Positions 33,301 to 42,320 of a stretch of 64,000 nucleotides of DNA are shown piece by piece. The notes under the pieces were generated by a model. The model saw only the letters and a list, made by a program, of their open reading frames with translations. It made no database searches and was not told the DNA's origin. This DNA is from Streptomyces corynorhini (GTDB taxonomy: Bacteria; Actinomycetota; Actinomycetes; Streptomycetales; Streptomycetaceae): positions 14,705-78,704 of the forward strand of contig NZ_QQNA01000002.1 in the NCBI RefSeq assembly GCF_003346515.1, in the 5' to 3' direction. The position numbers and the translations under genes were made by a program. Each line of letters starts with the position of its first letter. The stretch's first letter is position 1.

Positions 33301-33990
33301 TCAACGCTCGAAGCGGTACCCCATGCCCGGTTCGGTGACGAAGTGCCGGGGGTGCGAGGGGTCCGTCTCCAGCTTCCGTCTGAGCTGGGCCATGTAGACC
33401 CGCAGATAGTTCGTCTCGGTGCCGTAGGAGGGGCCCCAGACCTCCTGGAGGAGCTGTTTCTGGCTGACGAGCCGGCCGGTGTTGCGCACGAGCACCTCCA
33501 GCAGGTGCCACTCGGTCGGGGTGAGCCGTACGTCCCGGCCGTCCCGGTGCACCTTCTTGGCGGCCAGGTCGACGGTGAACCCGCCGGTCTCGACGACCGC
33601 GGCCGTCTCGTCGCCGTCCCCGCCGACCGGCTCGGCCCGCCGGACGGCCGCGCGCAGCCTGGCCAGCAGTTCGTCCATGCCGAAGGGCTTGGTGACGTAG
33701 TCGTCGGCCCCGGCGTCCAGGGCCTCCACCTTCTCGTCCGAGGTATGGCGGGCGGACAGCACCAGGATCGGTACGCGGGTCCAGCCGCGCAGGCCCTTGA
33801 TCACCTCGACGCCGTCCATGTCCGGCAGGCCGAGGTCGAGCACGACGACGTCGGGGTGGCGCGCGGCGGCCAGTTCCAGCGCGCTCGCGCCGTCGGAGGC
33901 CGCCTCCACCTCGTACTTGCGCGCTCTCAGGTTGATCACGAGGGCGCGTACGATCTGTGGCTCGTCGTCGACCACGAGCACCCGGGTCAT
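33301..33990 (-). CDS. kdpE: KdpE response regulator
   Basis: A 229-residue OmpR-family regulator. The receiver domain has acidic pair VVDDE (Asp8-Asp9), phospho-acceptor Asp52 in VVLDLGLP and Lys in YVTKPFG. The winged-helix DNA-binding domain covers about 135-229 (TEWHLLEVLVRN, VYMAQLRRKLE, GMGYRFER). It is 25 bases downstream of kdpD. KdpE normally activates the kdp pump genes under K+ limitation. Here the pump genes are damaged, so its remaining targets are uncertain. Confidence 0.93.
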   Translation of the reverse strand: MTRVLVVDDEPQIVRALVINLRARKYEVEAASDGASALELAAARHPDVVVLDLGLPDMDGVEVIKGLRGWTRVPILVLSARHTSDEKVEALDAGADDYVTKPFGMDELLARLRAAVRRAEPVGGDGDETAAVVETGGFTVDLAAKKVHRDGRDVRLTPTEWHLLEVLVRNTGRLVSQKQLLQEVWGPSYGTETNYLRVYMAQLRRKLETDPSHPRHFVTEPGMGYRFER

Positions 33991-34015
33991 AGGGTCCGCC
34001 TTTCTGCTGCCCCGC

Positions 34016-36559
34016 TCATGTGATGAGCCGGGCGGGTGATTCGGTGCGTCCGGGCGCGCGGCCCGACGCGGCTCCGAGGTTGAGAACCATGGTCAGACCG
34101 CCGCCGGGGGTGTCCTCGGCGGCGAGCGTGCCGCCCATCGCGTCCACGAAGCCGCGGGCGACCGCCAGGCCGAGTCCGACGCCCGCGCCGCGCGGGGCGT
34201 CTCCGTGGCGCTGGAAGGGTTCGAAGATGCGGTCCTTGGCGTCGTCGGGGACGCCGGGGCCGCGGTCCACGACCCGTACCTCCACCCGGGCGCCGAGCGC
34301 GCTCGCCGCGACGGTGACGGGCCGGCCGTCGGGGCTGTACTTGACGGCGTTCTCCACGATGTTGGCGACCGCGCGCTCCAGCAGGCCCGGGTCGACGGCC
34401 ACCATGGGCAGCGACTCGGGGATGTCCAGCTCCACGCTGCCCTCCGGCACGCCGCCGAGCGCCATCGGGACCACCTCGTCGAGGTCGATCTCGCGCATCA
34501 GCGGGGTGACGGTGCCGGTCTGGAGCCGGGACATGTCCAGGAGGTTGCCGACCAGATGGTCGAGGCGGTCGGAGCCGTGCTCGATGCCCTCCAGCAGCTC
34601 CGCCCGGTCCTCCTCCGACCAGTCGACGTCGTCGGAGCGCAGCGAGGTGACGGCGGCCTTGATCCCGGCCAGCGGGGTGCGCAGATCGTGGCTGACGGCG
34701 GCGAGCAGGGCGGTACGGATGCGGTTGCCCTCGGCGAGCGCCCTGGCCTGCTCCGCCTCGCCCACCAGCCGCTGCCGGTCCAGGACGACGGCGGCCTGGG
34801 TGGCGAAGGCGGCCAGCACCCGGCGGTCCTCGGCGGGCAGCACCCGGCCGGAGAGGGCCAGCGCCATGTGGTCGCCGACCGGCATGTCGACGTCGGCGGC
34901 CTCGGGGCGGTCGACGGGCTGCGGTCCGACGCTGCCCGCGCGGGTCCACGGCTCGACGTCGCTCTCGCGCTCCAGCAGCGCCACCGACTCCATGGAGAAG
35001 GTCTCCCGCACCCGCTCCAGCAGGGCGTCGAGCGCGGTCTCCCCGCGCAGCACGCTGCCCGCGAGGAAGGAGAGGATCTCGGACTCGGCGCGCAGCCGGG
35101 ACGCCTGGTGGGTACGGCGGGCCGCCAGGTCCACGACGGACGCCACGGAGACGGCCACCGCGAAGAAGATGACGATGGCGACCAGGTTCTTGGGGTCCTG
35201 GACGGTCAGGGTGTGGGAGGGCGGCGTGAAGTAGAAGTTGAGCAGCAGCGAGCCGACGGCCGCGGAGGCGAGCGCGGGCCGCAATCCGCCGAGCAGCGCG
35301 GCCAGCACCGTCAGGAAGAGGAAGAGCAGGACGTCGTTGGCGAGGCCGAGGGTGTTGCTCAGCTCCGCGAGCATCAGCGAGAGCAGTACGGGGGCGACGA
35401 CCCCGGCCAGCCACCCCGAGATGATCCGCGAGCGCCCCAGCCGGGCGCCGCGCGCCACCGGCAGCCCGCGGCCCTTGGCGGCCTCCTCGTGGGTGACGAT
35501 GTGGACGTCCAGGTCGGGGCCCGACTCGCGGGCGACGGTGGTGCCGACGCCGGGTCCGAAGACGTACTGCCAGCTCTTGCGGCGGCTGGAGCCGAGGACG
35601 ATCTGGGTGGCGTTGACCCCCCGCGCGAAGGCGAGCAGCGCGGCGGGTATGTCGTCGCCGATGACGTGGTGGAAGGTGCCGCCCAGGTCCTCGACCAGCT
35701 TGCGCTGGACGGCGATCTCCTTGGGCGAGGCGGCGGTCAGGCCGTCGCTCCTGGCGATGTAGACGGCGAGGATCTCGCTGCCGGAGCCCTTGGCGGCCAT
35801 CCGGGCGGCGCGGCGCAGCAGCGTGCGCCCCTCGGGGCCGCCGGTGAGGCCGACGACGATGCGTTCGCGGGCCTGCCAGGTGGTGCGGATGTCGTGTTCG
35901 CCGCGGTACTGCTGGAGGTACTCGTCGACCCGGTCGGCGACCCAGAGCAGCGCCAGCTCGCGCAGCGCGGTCAGGTTGCCGGGGCGGAAGTAGTGGGAGA
36001 GCGCGGCGTCGACCTTGTCGGGCTTGTAGACGTTGCCGTGCGCCATCCGGCGGCGCAGCGCCTGGGGCGACATGTCGACCAGCTCGATCTGGTCGGCCCG
36101 GCGGACCATCTCGTCGGGGACGGTCTCGCGCTGCCGTACCCCGGTTATCGACTCGACGACGTCGCCGAGTGACTCCAGGTGCTGGATGTTGACGGTGGAC
36201 ACGACCTCGATGCCCGCCTTGAGGAGGGTCTCGACGTCCTGCCAGCGCTTGGCGTTGCGGGAGCCCGGCACGTTGGTGTGGGCCAGCTCGTCGACGAGGA
36301 CGACGGCGGGCCGCCGGTCCAGGACCGCGTCGACGTCCATCTCGGTGAGCCGGGCGCCCCGGTGCTCCAGCTCCCGGCGGGGCACCTGCTCCAGGCCGTG
36401 CAGCATCGTTTCCGTACGTGGCCGGTCGTGGTGCTCCACGAAGCCGACCACGCAGTCGGTGCCCCGCTCCACGCGGCGCTGCGCCTCGGACAGCATCGCG
36501 TACGTCTTGCCGACGCCCGGTGCCGCGCCCAGGTAGATCCGAAGTCTGCCGCGTCCCAT
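34016..36559 (-). CDS. kdpD: KdpD sensor histidine kinase
   Basis: A 847-residue KdpD. The N-terminal KdpD domain (about 1-210) has Walker A-like GAAPGVGKTYAML. A Usp-like domain follows (about 240-370), then four close transmembrane helices (about 390-485), a GAF-like region, the HisKA box VSHDLRTPLAG and a HATPase domain with N and G boxes (VENAVKYSPDG, GVGLGLAVARGF). ATG at 36559 (MGRGRLRIYLG) was preferred over an in-frame GTG at 36586; both are possible. It appears full length although the pump it controls is broken. kdpC ends 200 bases upstream, enough room for a separate promoter. Confidence 0.92.
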   Translation of the reverse strand: MGRGRLRIYLGAAPGVGKTYAMLSEAQRRVERGTDCVVGFVEHHDRPRTETMLHGLEQVPRRELEHRGARLTEMDVDAVLDRRPAVVLVDELAHTNVPGSRNAKRWQDVETLLKAGIEVVSTVNIQHLESLGDVVESITGVRQRETVPDEMVRRADQIELVDMSPQALRRRMAHGNVYKPDKVDAALSHYFRPGNLTALRELALLWVADRVDEYLQQYRGEHDIRTTWQARERIVVGLTGGPEGRTLLRRAARMAAKGSGSEILAVYIARSDGLTAASPKEIAVQRKLVEDLGGTFHHVIGDDIPAALLAFARGVNATQIVLGSSRRKSWQYVFGPGVGTTVARESGPDLDVHIVTHEEAAKGRGLPVARGARLGRSRIISGWLAGVVAPVLLSLMLAELSNTLGLANDVLLFLFLTVLAALLGGLRPALASAAVGSLLLNFYFTPPSHTLTVQDPKNLVAIVIFFAVAVSVASVVDLAARRTHQASRLRAESEILSFLAGSVLRGETALDALLERVRETFSMESVALLERESDVEPWTRAGSVGPQPVDRPEAADVDMPVGDHMALALSGRVLPAEDRRVLAAFATQAAVVLDRQRLVGEAEQARALAEGNRIRTALLAAVSHDLRTPLAGIKAAVTSLRSDDVDWSEEDRAELLEGIEHGSDRLDHLVGNLLDMSRLQTGTVTPLMREIDLDEVVPMALGGVPEGSVELDIPESLPMVAVDPGLLERAVANIVENAVKYSPDGRPVTVAASALGARVEVRVVDRGPGVPDDAKDRIFEPFQRHGDAPRGAGVGLGLAVARGFVDAMGGTLAAEDTPGGGLTMVLNLGAASGRAPGRTESPARLIT

Positions 36560-36758
36560 GGCCCCATTGTCTTCCAGGTGAGCCACCGCGTCCGACGCGC
36601 CGACTGTCCTGAAACTACAGCCGGGAACAGCGACAAATGGGACAGCGGTGGACTTCCGGGCCGGTCTTGACGTGATTCTGATGGGTGCGGTCGCGGTGCC
36701 GCGCCCGCACCGGGCCGCGCTTGCGGCGGGTGGGTGCCGTGCCGGTGCGACCGGCGCC

Positions 36759-37448
36759 TCAGCGGCCCGCCAGCAGCTCGCGCAGGGCGGTGTTGAGCGC
36801 GAGGACGTTCACCCGGGGCTCCCCCACGAAGCCGAGGGCGCGCCCCTGGGTGTGCTCCTCGACCAGACGTGCCAGCTGCCGTACGGGCAGCCGGTTGCGC
36901 TCGGCGACACGGTGGGTCTGGAGCCGGGCGTACGCGGGCGAGATGTCCGGGTCGAGCCCCGAGCCCGAGGAGGTGAGCGCGTCGGCGGGGATCTCCGCGG
37001 CGCGGACCGGGTGGCCCGGGGTGGAGTTGTCCTCGATGACGGCGGCCCTGGCGGCCTCGACGGACCGGATCAGCTCCGGGTTGTCGCCCGCCAGGTTGGT
37101 CGCCCCGGACAGGAGCGGCCGGTGGCGCGGGTCGACGGTGCTGGTGACGAGGCCGTCGGAGGGGCGCGGCTGGAACCAGCGCGGGTCCGGGGCCGGGGCG
37201 CGGCCCGCGCGGGCCGGCAGGTCGTAGCGCTGTCCGATCAGGGACGAGCCGACGACCCGGCCAGAGCCGCCCTCCCTGACCTCGGAGCCGGCCGCCCGGT
37301 GGGGGAAGAACGCCTGGGCGAGGCCGGTGACGGCCAGCGGGTAGAGCACCCCGCACAGGACGGTGAGGACGAGAAGGGAGCGCAGCGCTGCGCCGAGGAG
37401 CCGCGCGGTGGCGGCTGCCGAGCTGTTCATGGTGGACACGCCGTTCAC
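36759..37448 (-). CDS. kdpC: KdpC subunit of the K+-transporting ATPase
   Basis: A 229-residue KdpC with one N-terminal transmembrane helix (about 18-43) and an exposed domain with the family motifs [37 protein letters not shown] and LNTALREL. In an intact complex KdpC links KdpA and KdpB. The GTG start overlaps the stop of the kdpF-kdpB fusion by four bases. It looks intact, but without KdpA and the catalytic half of KdpB it has no working complex unless these are supplied elsewhere. Confidence 0.92.
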   Translation of the reverse strand: MNGVSTMNSSAAATARLLGAALRSLLVLTVLCGVLYPLAVTGLAQAFFPHRAAGSEVREGGSGRVVGSSLIGQRYDLPARAGRAPAPDPRWFQPRPSDGLVTSTVDPRHRPLLSGATNLAGDNPELIRSVEAARAAVIEDNSTPGHPVRAAEIPADALTSSGSGLDPDISPAYARLQTHRVAERNRLPVRQLARLVEEHTQGRALGFVGEPRVNVLALNTALRELLAGR

Positions 37449-38569
37449 CCGATGCCGGGGACGAGGGAGAGGAGCAGGTCGATGAGTTTGATGCCGAGGA
37501 AGGGCGCCACCAGGCCGCCGAGGCCGTAGACCGCGAGGTTCCTGCCGGGCATCCGGTCGGCGCTCATGGGCCGGTAGCGCACCCCCCTGAGCGCGAGGGG
37601 TACGAGCGCCACGATGATCAGCGCGTTGAAGACGACGGCGGAGAGGATCGCGGACTGCGGCGAGGACAGCCGCATGATGTTGAGCGCGTCCAGCCCGGGG
37701 TGGACCACCGCGAACATGGCGGGGATGATCGCGAAGTACTTCGCGACGTCGTTCGCGAGGGAGAAGGTCGTCAGCGCGCCGCGGGTGATGAGCAGTTGCT
37801 TGCCGATGCCGACGATCTCGATGAGCTTGGTCGGGTCGGAGTCCAGGTCGACCATGTTCCCGGCCTCCTTGGCCGCCGAGGTGCCGGTGTTCATGGCCAC
37901 CCCGACGTCCGCCTGGGCCAGCGCCGGCGCGTCGTTGGTCCCGTCGCCGGTCATCGCGACGAGGTTGCCGCCCGCCTGTTCGCGCCGGATCAGCGCCATC
38001 TTGTCCTCGGGGGTGGCCTCGGCGAGGAAGTCGTCCACCCCGGCCTCCCGCGCGATGGCCGCGGCCGTCAGCGGGTTGTCACCGGTGATCATGACGGTTC
38101 TGATGCCCATCCGGCGCAGTTCCTCGAAGCGCTCCCGCATTCCGTCCTTGACGACGTCCTTGAGGTGGATCACGCCCAGGACGCGTGCGGCCCGGCCGTC
38201 CTCGACGGCGACCAGCAGGGGCGTACCGCCCTCCCGGGCGATGGCGTCGGTGAGCGCGGCGGTGTCGGCGCCGGGCTCGCCGCCGTGCCGCTCCACCCAG
38301 GAGACGACGGACCCCGCGGCGCCCTTGCGGACGCGGCGCCGGGTCCCCGCCTCGTCGATGTCGACGCCGGACATCCGGGTGCGGGCGGTGAAGGCGACCC
38401 AGCGGGCGCCGCCGAGCGCGTCCCGGTCGCGTTCGGGCAGTCCGTGGCGCTCCTGGGCGAGTGCGACGACGGAGCGGCCCTCGGGGGTCTCGGGGAAGAG
38501 AAGCGCGAGGACGAGGTAGCCCAGCAGGGCGACGGCCACGAGGAGGCCGACGATGTTCTCTGCGCTCAC
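37445..38569 (-). pseudogene. kdpB: In-frame kdpF-kdpB fusion lacking kdpA and the kdpB 5' half
   Basis: A 374-codon frame. Codons 1-27 ([23 protein letters not shown]) are KdpF. At [15 protein letters not shown] the frame switches directly to KdpB, at the ETPEGRS stretch that normally lies well after the DKTGT phosphorylation site. The rest is ordinary KdpB C-terminus: [36 protein letters not shown], and the last three transmembrane helices. So all of kdpA, the first transmembrane helices and actuator domain of KdpB and the catalytic Asp are absent. One deletion with its ends in kdpF and kdpB explains this. The product cannot be an active P-type ATPase. The frame is preserved, which keeps kdpC coupled. 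Confidence 0.88.
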
Positions 38570-38649
38570 AGCCCGGCCACCCTCTTGGCGATGAGGGCCA
38601 CCAGCGCGAAGACCGCGACCGTGGTGACGACGAAGGCCGGATCGGCCAT
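38566..38649 (-). CDS. 27-residue single-helix peptide upstream of kdpF
   Basis: ATG at 38649 is preceded by AGGAG six bases upstream. The peptide [20 protein letters not shown] then ends AKRVAGL. It is one hydrophobic helix with a basic tail, much like KdpF in style. Its stop overlaps the KdpF GTG by four bases (GTGA), so the two should be co-translated. A similar tiny frame precedes kdpF in other Streptomyces, from memory. It may be an extra small subunit of the Kdp pump or a translation-coupling leader. Confidence 0.65.
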   Translation of the reverse strand: MADPAFVVTTVAVFALVALIAKRVAGL

Positions 38650-38689
38650 CGGTTGCTCCTGAGATGAGTGGGGAAAACCTGCCTCGGCA

Positions 38690-38712
38690 AGAAAAGCCCC
38701 CGCTGGGGCCGG
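38690..38712 (-). promoter_or_regulatory. Possible attenuator hairpin in the kdp leader
   Basis: On the minus strand a short GC stem (GCCCC with GGGGC, AGCG-type loop) is followed by TTTTCTT, about 45 bases before the first kdp start codon. It looks like a weak intrinsic terminator in a leader. I could not match the leader to the ydaO/c-di-AMP or M-box consensus. Confidence 0.3.
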
Positions 38713-38798
38713 TTCCCGCTGCCTTGACGGGTCTCATACTCACCACGGCGTCCGCTTGACGCGTTCCCTACGGCTCCCGGCTGTGACCAGCGCGAAAG

Positions 38799-38838
38799 CC
38801 GGTGGGCCGCACCCCTGGGAAGGGATGCGGCCCACCGG
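38799..38838 (-). terminator. Terminator of the DUF3710 gene
   Basis: A perfect 13-bp outer stem (38799-38811 with 38826-38838) with further inner pairs lies 33 bases after the DUF3710 stop. It also insulates the kdp leader from that operon. Confidence 0.85.
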
Positions 38839-38870
38839 TGAAGGCGTACGGCCGTGACGCCGGAGCCGGG

Positions 38871-39656
38871 TCAGCGCACCTCGGTGATCTCCGGGCCGCG
38901 CTGGAGCTGGCCCATGCCGCCGGAGAAGCGCGAGCCCTCCTGCTCCTCCTGCTGGACGCCCTCGGCGACCATCTGCGCGTCGTCCGGCAGCTTCAGAACG
39001 ATCGGGTCGCGGGGCGCCATCGGTCCCTCGCCGCGTACGACGACGGTGTCCCGGAAGATCTGCTCCAGCAGCCCGGCGGCCTCCGGCTGCACCGCGCCCT
39101 GCCCGGAGATCACGCCGCGCAGGAACCAGCGCGGCCCGTCGACGCCGATGAAGCGCACCAGCTGCACGCCTCCGGTGCCGTCCGGCAGCTGGACGGGCAC
39201 CTGCGCGCGCAGCTCCCAGCCGAGCGGGCCCTCGACCTCGTCGATGATGCCGCCCTGCTGGGTGATGCCGGTGGCGATCTCCTCGCGGACCTCGCCCCAG
39301 ATGCCCTCCTTCTTGGGCGCGGCGAACGCCTGGAGCTGTACGGCGCTGTCGCGCACGACGACCGTCGCGGCGACGATCGCGTCCCCGGCGACCTCCACGC
39401 GCAGCTCCATGCCGTCGACCGCGGGCACGAAGACGCCGCCCAGGTCGACGCGGCCCTCGTCGGGCTTGGAGACCTCCGAGATGTCCCAGGGACCGTCGGG
39501 CCGGGGCGCCGGCGGAAGGTTCACCCGGCGGGGAGCGTCCCCCGCCTCGGCGGCGGCGTCCGCACTCTCGTCACCGGAGCCGTCGACCTGCTCGGTCTCG
39601 CCCGTTGCGTCCGCCGTGTCCTCGGCGGAACCACTCTTCTTGCGACGTCCGAACAC
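38871..39656 (-). CDS. DUF3710 protein
   Basis: A 261-residue protein beginning VFGRRKKSGSAED, then an acidic disordered stretch to about residue 45 and a globular DUF3710 domain (about 60-225) with RVDLGGVFVPAVDGMELRVE and GVDGPRWFLRGVISG. Function unknown; the family is conserved in actinobacteria beside dut. GTG at 39656 was chosen for its AAGGA ribosome site and because it starts just one base after dut. It is the last gene of the thioesterase-dut-DUF3710 operon. Confidence 0.85.
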   Translation of the reverse strand: MFGRRKKSGSAEDTADATGETEQVDGSGDESADAAAEAGDAPRRVNLPPAPRPDGPWDISEVSKPDEGRVDLGGVFVPAVDGMELRVEVAGDAIVAATVVVRDSAVQLQAFAAPKKEGIWGEVREEIATGITQQGGIIDEVEGPLGWELRAQVPVQLPDGTGGVQLVRFIGVDGPRWFLRGVISGQGAVQPEAAGLLEQIFRDTVVVRGEGPMAPRDPIVLKLPDDAQMVAEGVQQEEQEGSRFSGGMGQLQRGPEITEVR

Positions 39657-39657
39657 G

Positions 39658-40191
39658 TCACTGTCCTTCCCGGTCGGATACGACCGAAGCGTATCGATTC
39701 CCACCCTGTACCCCACCCACGGCCGCATGGCCGCCGGTGGACCCGAAGCCCCCGTCGCCCCGTGCCGAGCCGGGAAGTTCCGCCACCTCGTGGAAGCGGA
39801 CCTTCTCGACCTGCTGGACGACCAGTTGGGCGACCCGGTCGAACCGCTCGAACCGCACGCTCTCGCGGGGGTCCAGATTGACCACGATCACTTTGATCTC
39901 TCCACGGTACCCGGCATCCACCGTCCCGGGGGCATTCACGAGAGCGACGCCGCAGCGGGCGGCCAGCCCGGAGCGGGGGTGCACGAAGGCCGCGTAACCG
40001 TCCGGCAGGGCGATGGAGACGCCGGTGGGCAGGACCGCGCGCTCACCGGGCGCCAGCTCGGCGGCGACGGTGGTGACCAGGTCGGCTCCGGCGTCGCCCG
40101 GGTGCCCGTACGACGGAAGCGGCGCCTCCGGGTCGATACGGCGGATCAGCACGTCGACGGGGCGGCCGGGGCCGGTGGGGGCTGGGCTCAT
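39658..40191 (-). CDS. dut: dUTP diphosphatase
   Basis: A 177-residue trimeric-type dUTPase. The five motifs are visible: GDAGADL (I), PRSGLA (II), NAPGTVDAGYRGEIKV (III), RFDRVAQLVV (IV) and the C-terminal GDGGFGSTGG (V) that closes over the active site. It hydrolyses dUTP to dUMP and pyrophosphate, keeping uracil out of DNA and feeding dTMP synthesis. About 23 residues follow motif V, longer than usual. Its start overlaps the thioesterase stop by four bases. Confidence 0.95.
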   Translation of the reverse strand: MSPAPTGPGRPVDVLIRRIDPEAPLPSYGHPGDAGADLVTTVAAELAPGERAVLPTGVSIALPDGYAAFVHPRSGLAARCGVALVNAPGTVDAGYRGEIKVIVVNLDPRESVRFERFDRVAQLVVQQVEKVRFHEVAELPGSARGDGGFGSTGGHAAVGGVQGGNRYASVVSDREGQ

Positions 40192-40820
40192 GGGTTCACC
40201 TCGAAGGCGCGTACGCGCCTGAACTGGTCCGGGTCGGCCATCGCCGCCCGGATCTCCTCCTGGCGGCCGTTGTCGATGAAGTGATCGACCTTGACCTCGA
40301 CGAAAAGGGCGTCGGCCCGCACGGCGACGGGCCCCTCGGGGCCGCCGAGCCTGCCGGTGGCGGTGCAGTAGATCTTGCGCCGGTGCACGGCGGTGACCCT
40401 GGCGTCCAGATGCAGCACCGTACCCACCGGTACGGGCCGGACGAACTCGGTCTGGAGCCGGCCGGTCACCGCGACCACCCGCAGCAGCCAGTTCAGCGAG
40501 CCGAGCGTCTCGTCGAGCGCGGTGGCCAGGACGCCGCCGTGCGCCAGACCGGGCGCGCCCTGGTGGTCGGGGCCGACGGTGAACTCGGCGGTGATGCTCA
40601 CGCCCTCGCCGGCCCGTGCCCGCAGCCGCAGCCCGTGGGGCTGTGCCTCGCCGCAGCCGAAACAGTGTTCGTAGTGCGGGCCGAGGGGCTCGCCCGGGGC
40701 GGGCGCGTCGGGGTGGCGCACCGGCGCCGCGGCGTCGGCCGGCGGCGTCAGCGGCCCCGGTCCTGACGGCGGCGAGGGGGCGGGCCCGGAGGCGGCTCCC
40801 GGGTTCGGCACGTTACTCAC
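40188..40820 (-). CDS. PaaI-like hotdog thioesterase
   Basis: A 210-residue protein with a Pro/Ala-rich N-terminal tail (1-50), then HCFGCGEAQPHGLRLRARA and a hotdog thioesterase domain (about 75-190) with GAPGLAHGGVLATALDE. The Cys pair before the domain is common in this subgroup. It probably hydrolyses an acyl-CoA; substrate unknown. GTG at 40820 was preferred because the longer frame would run into the start of the divergent DUF3093 gene at 40879. It leads the operon with dut. Confidence 0.82.
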   Translation of the reverse strand: MSNVPNPGAASGPAPSPPSGPGPLTPPADAAAPVRHPDAPAPGEPLGPHYEHCFGCGEAQPHGLRLRARAGEGVSITAEFTVGPDHQGAPGLAHGGVLATALDETLGSLNWLLRVVAVTGRLQTEFVRPVPVGTVLHLDARVTAVHRRKIYCTATGRLGGPEGPVAVRADALFVEVKVDHFIDNGRQEEIRAAMADPDQFRRVRAFEVNP

Positions 40821-40878
40821 AGGCGCAGACCTTACCCGCGCGGTCGCCCGCCAACCGCACCGTGCCAAGCTTGGCTCC

Positions 40879-41361
40879 ATGGAGCCTTCCGTCGCACGCT
40901 ACGACGAACGTCTGACCGCGCCCCGCTCCTGGTGGGGCATTGCCGCGCTGATCTCCCTCGCGGGCGGCCTGATGCTGCTGCCGCTGGGGGCGCTGCCGCT
41001 GCTCGGGGGGTTGATCGGGGCGGGCGCGCTGGCGGCGGCCGGGGTCAGTTCCTACGGATCGGCGCGGGTCAGGGTGGTGGCGGACTCGCTGGTCGCGGGC
41101 GACGCGCGGATCCCGGTGTCGGCACTGGGCGAGGCCGAGGTGCTCGACCGCGAGGAGACGATCGCCTGGCGGCTGCACAAGGCCGATCCGCGCGCCTTCA
41201 TGCTGCTGCGCAGCTATGTGCCGACGGCGCTGCGGGTGCCGGTCACGGATCCGGACGACCCGACGCCCTATCTGTATCTCTCGACGCGTGATCCGCGGGG
41301 GCTGCTGGAGGCGCTGAACGCCGTCAGGACCGGCTCGGCGGGCTCCGCGGATTCCGCCTGA
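40879..41361 (+). CDS. DUF3093 membrane protein
   Basis: A 160-residue protein with two close hydrophobic segments (about 20-58) and a cytosolic domain containing VADSLVAGDARIPVSALGEAEVLD, matching DUF3093. Function unknown. It is divergent from the thioesterase-dut operon, with about 58 bases of shared promoter space, and ends at a terminator hairpin before a convergent gene. Confidence 0.85.
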   Translation: MEPSVARYDERLTAPRSWWGIAALISLAGGLMLLPLGALPLLGGLIGAGALAAAGVSSYGSARVRVVADSLVAGDARIPVSALGEAEVLDREETIAWRLHKADPRAFMLLRSYVPTALRVPVTDPDDPTPYLYLSTRDPRGLLEALNAVRTGSAGSADSA

Positions 41362-41362
41362 T

Positions 41363-41380
41363 CCGCCCGGAACCGGGCGG
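41363..41380. terminator. Terminator between DUF3093 and the convergent gene
   Basis: A palindrome of 8-bp arms (CCGCCCGG and CCGGGCGG) around AA lies between convergent stops at 41361 and 41390. Confidence 0.7.
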
Positions 41381-41389
41381 GGCGGGCTG

Positions 41390-42307
41390 TCAGCGGCCCA
41401 GCTCCCCGGGCGGCGCCGGGGGCAGCTCGCCGGGCCGCTCCAGCGGCGGCAGGGCCGGCAGGGCGTCCCAGGGGATCTGCCGCTTGCGCAGGTCCTTGCG
41501 GACGTGTTCCGCGACCTTCTTGGTGTCCCGCCGGTTCATCATGGCGCCGACGGCCGCTCCGATCATGAACGGGACCAGGTTCGGCAGGGTGCGGACCATG
41601 CGCTTGGTGATCTGGTGGCGCAGCTCGCGCTTCATGGGGCCGCTGAGGGCACCGTTGAACGTCGACGGTTTGGTGATGTCGACCCCGCGCTCCTGTGTCC
41701 AGGAGGTCAGGTAGCCGGCGCTGCGCTCCTTGAGCGTGCCGGGCGGCCGCAGTCCGTAGACCTCGTGCAGCTCCGCGATGAGCTTCAGCTCGATGGCGGC
41801 CACGGCGGTGATCTCCGCCGCCAGCTCCGCCGGCATCGCGGGCGGTACGGGCATCATGGCGGCGGCGCCGACGCCCGCGCCCACGGTGGAGCTGCTGTTC
41901 GCGGCGCCCGCGATCAGCTTGTCGGCCAGCTCCTCGGGGCCCAGTCCCGGGAACTGCCGCCGCAGGGTGGCCAGATCGCGGACCGGGACGCGCGGCGCGG
42001 TGTCGATGATGCGGTCGGCGAGATAGCCGAGCGCCGCCTTCGCGCCGTCGCTCCCCCTGCGTACTCCCCGTCGTACTCCGGCCAGCCGCCGGCCCCCGGT
42101 CGTGGGGCCGTCGTGGTCGTCCTGGCCGGCTTCGAGCGAGGCCGGGAGGCCCCGCTCGTCCTCGTGCGTGCCGTGCTGGGGCAGCAGGGCGGCGGAGTGC
42201 TCGGCAGCGGGCTCAGCGCCTTCTGCCGGGCCGGTACCGCCCTGATAAGCCTCCGGGGCGTTCTTGCGCCGGAAGCGCCGTTTCCGGGACGGTGAGTCGT
42301 CTGCCAC
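41390..42307 (-). CDS. Conserved actinobacterial hypothetical protein
   Basis: A 305-residue protein without a named domain that I can assign. After a polar, basic start (RKRRFRRK) and an acidic linker, residues 85-300 are mostly helical. Two Gly/Ala-rich hydrophobic segments (SSTVGAGVGAAAMMPVPPAMP and LVPFMIGAAVGAMMNR) could insert in or bind membranes, somewhat like EcsC-type proteins. It ends with a Pro-rich tail. It lies 13 bases downstream of the DUF4193 gene and is probably co-transcribed with it. Confidence 0.75.
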   Translation of the reverse strand: MADDSPSRKRRFRRKNAPEAYQGGTGPAEGAEPAAEHSAALLPQHGTHEDERGLPASLEAGQDDHDGPTTGGRRLAGVRRGVRRGSDGAKAALGYLADRIIDTAPRVPVRDLATLRRQFPGLGPEELADKLIAGAANSSSTVGAGVGAAAMMPVPPAMPAELAAEITAVAAIELKLIAELHEVYGLRPPGTLKERSAGYLTSWTQERGVDITKPSTFNGALSGPMKRELRHQITKRMVRTLPNLVPFMIGAAVGAMMNRRDTKKVAEHVRKDLRKRQIPWDALPALPPLERPGELPPAPPGELGR

Positions 42308-42320
42308 GGCCGGTCCTTGC

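Noticed and set aside
38650-38760. A ydaO-type (c-di-AMP) riboswitch before kdp
   Set aside because: Conserved core segments could not be located; only a short terminator-like stem is present.
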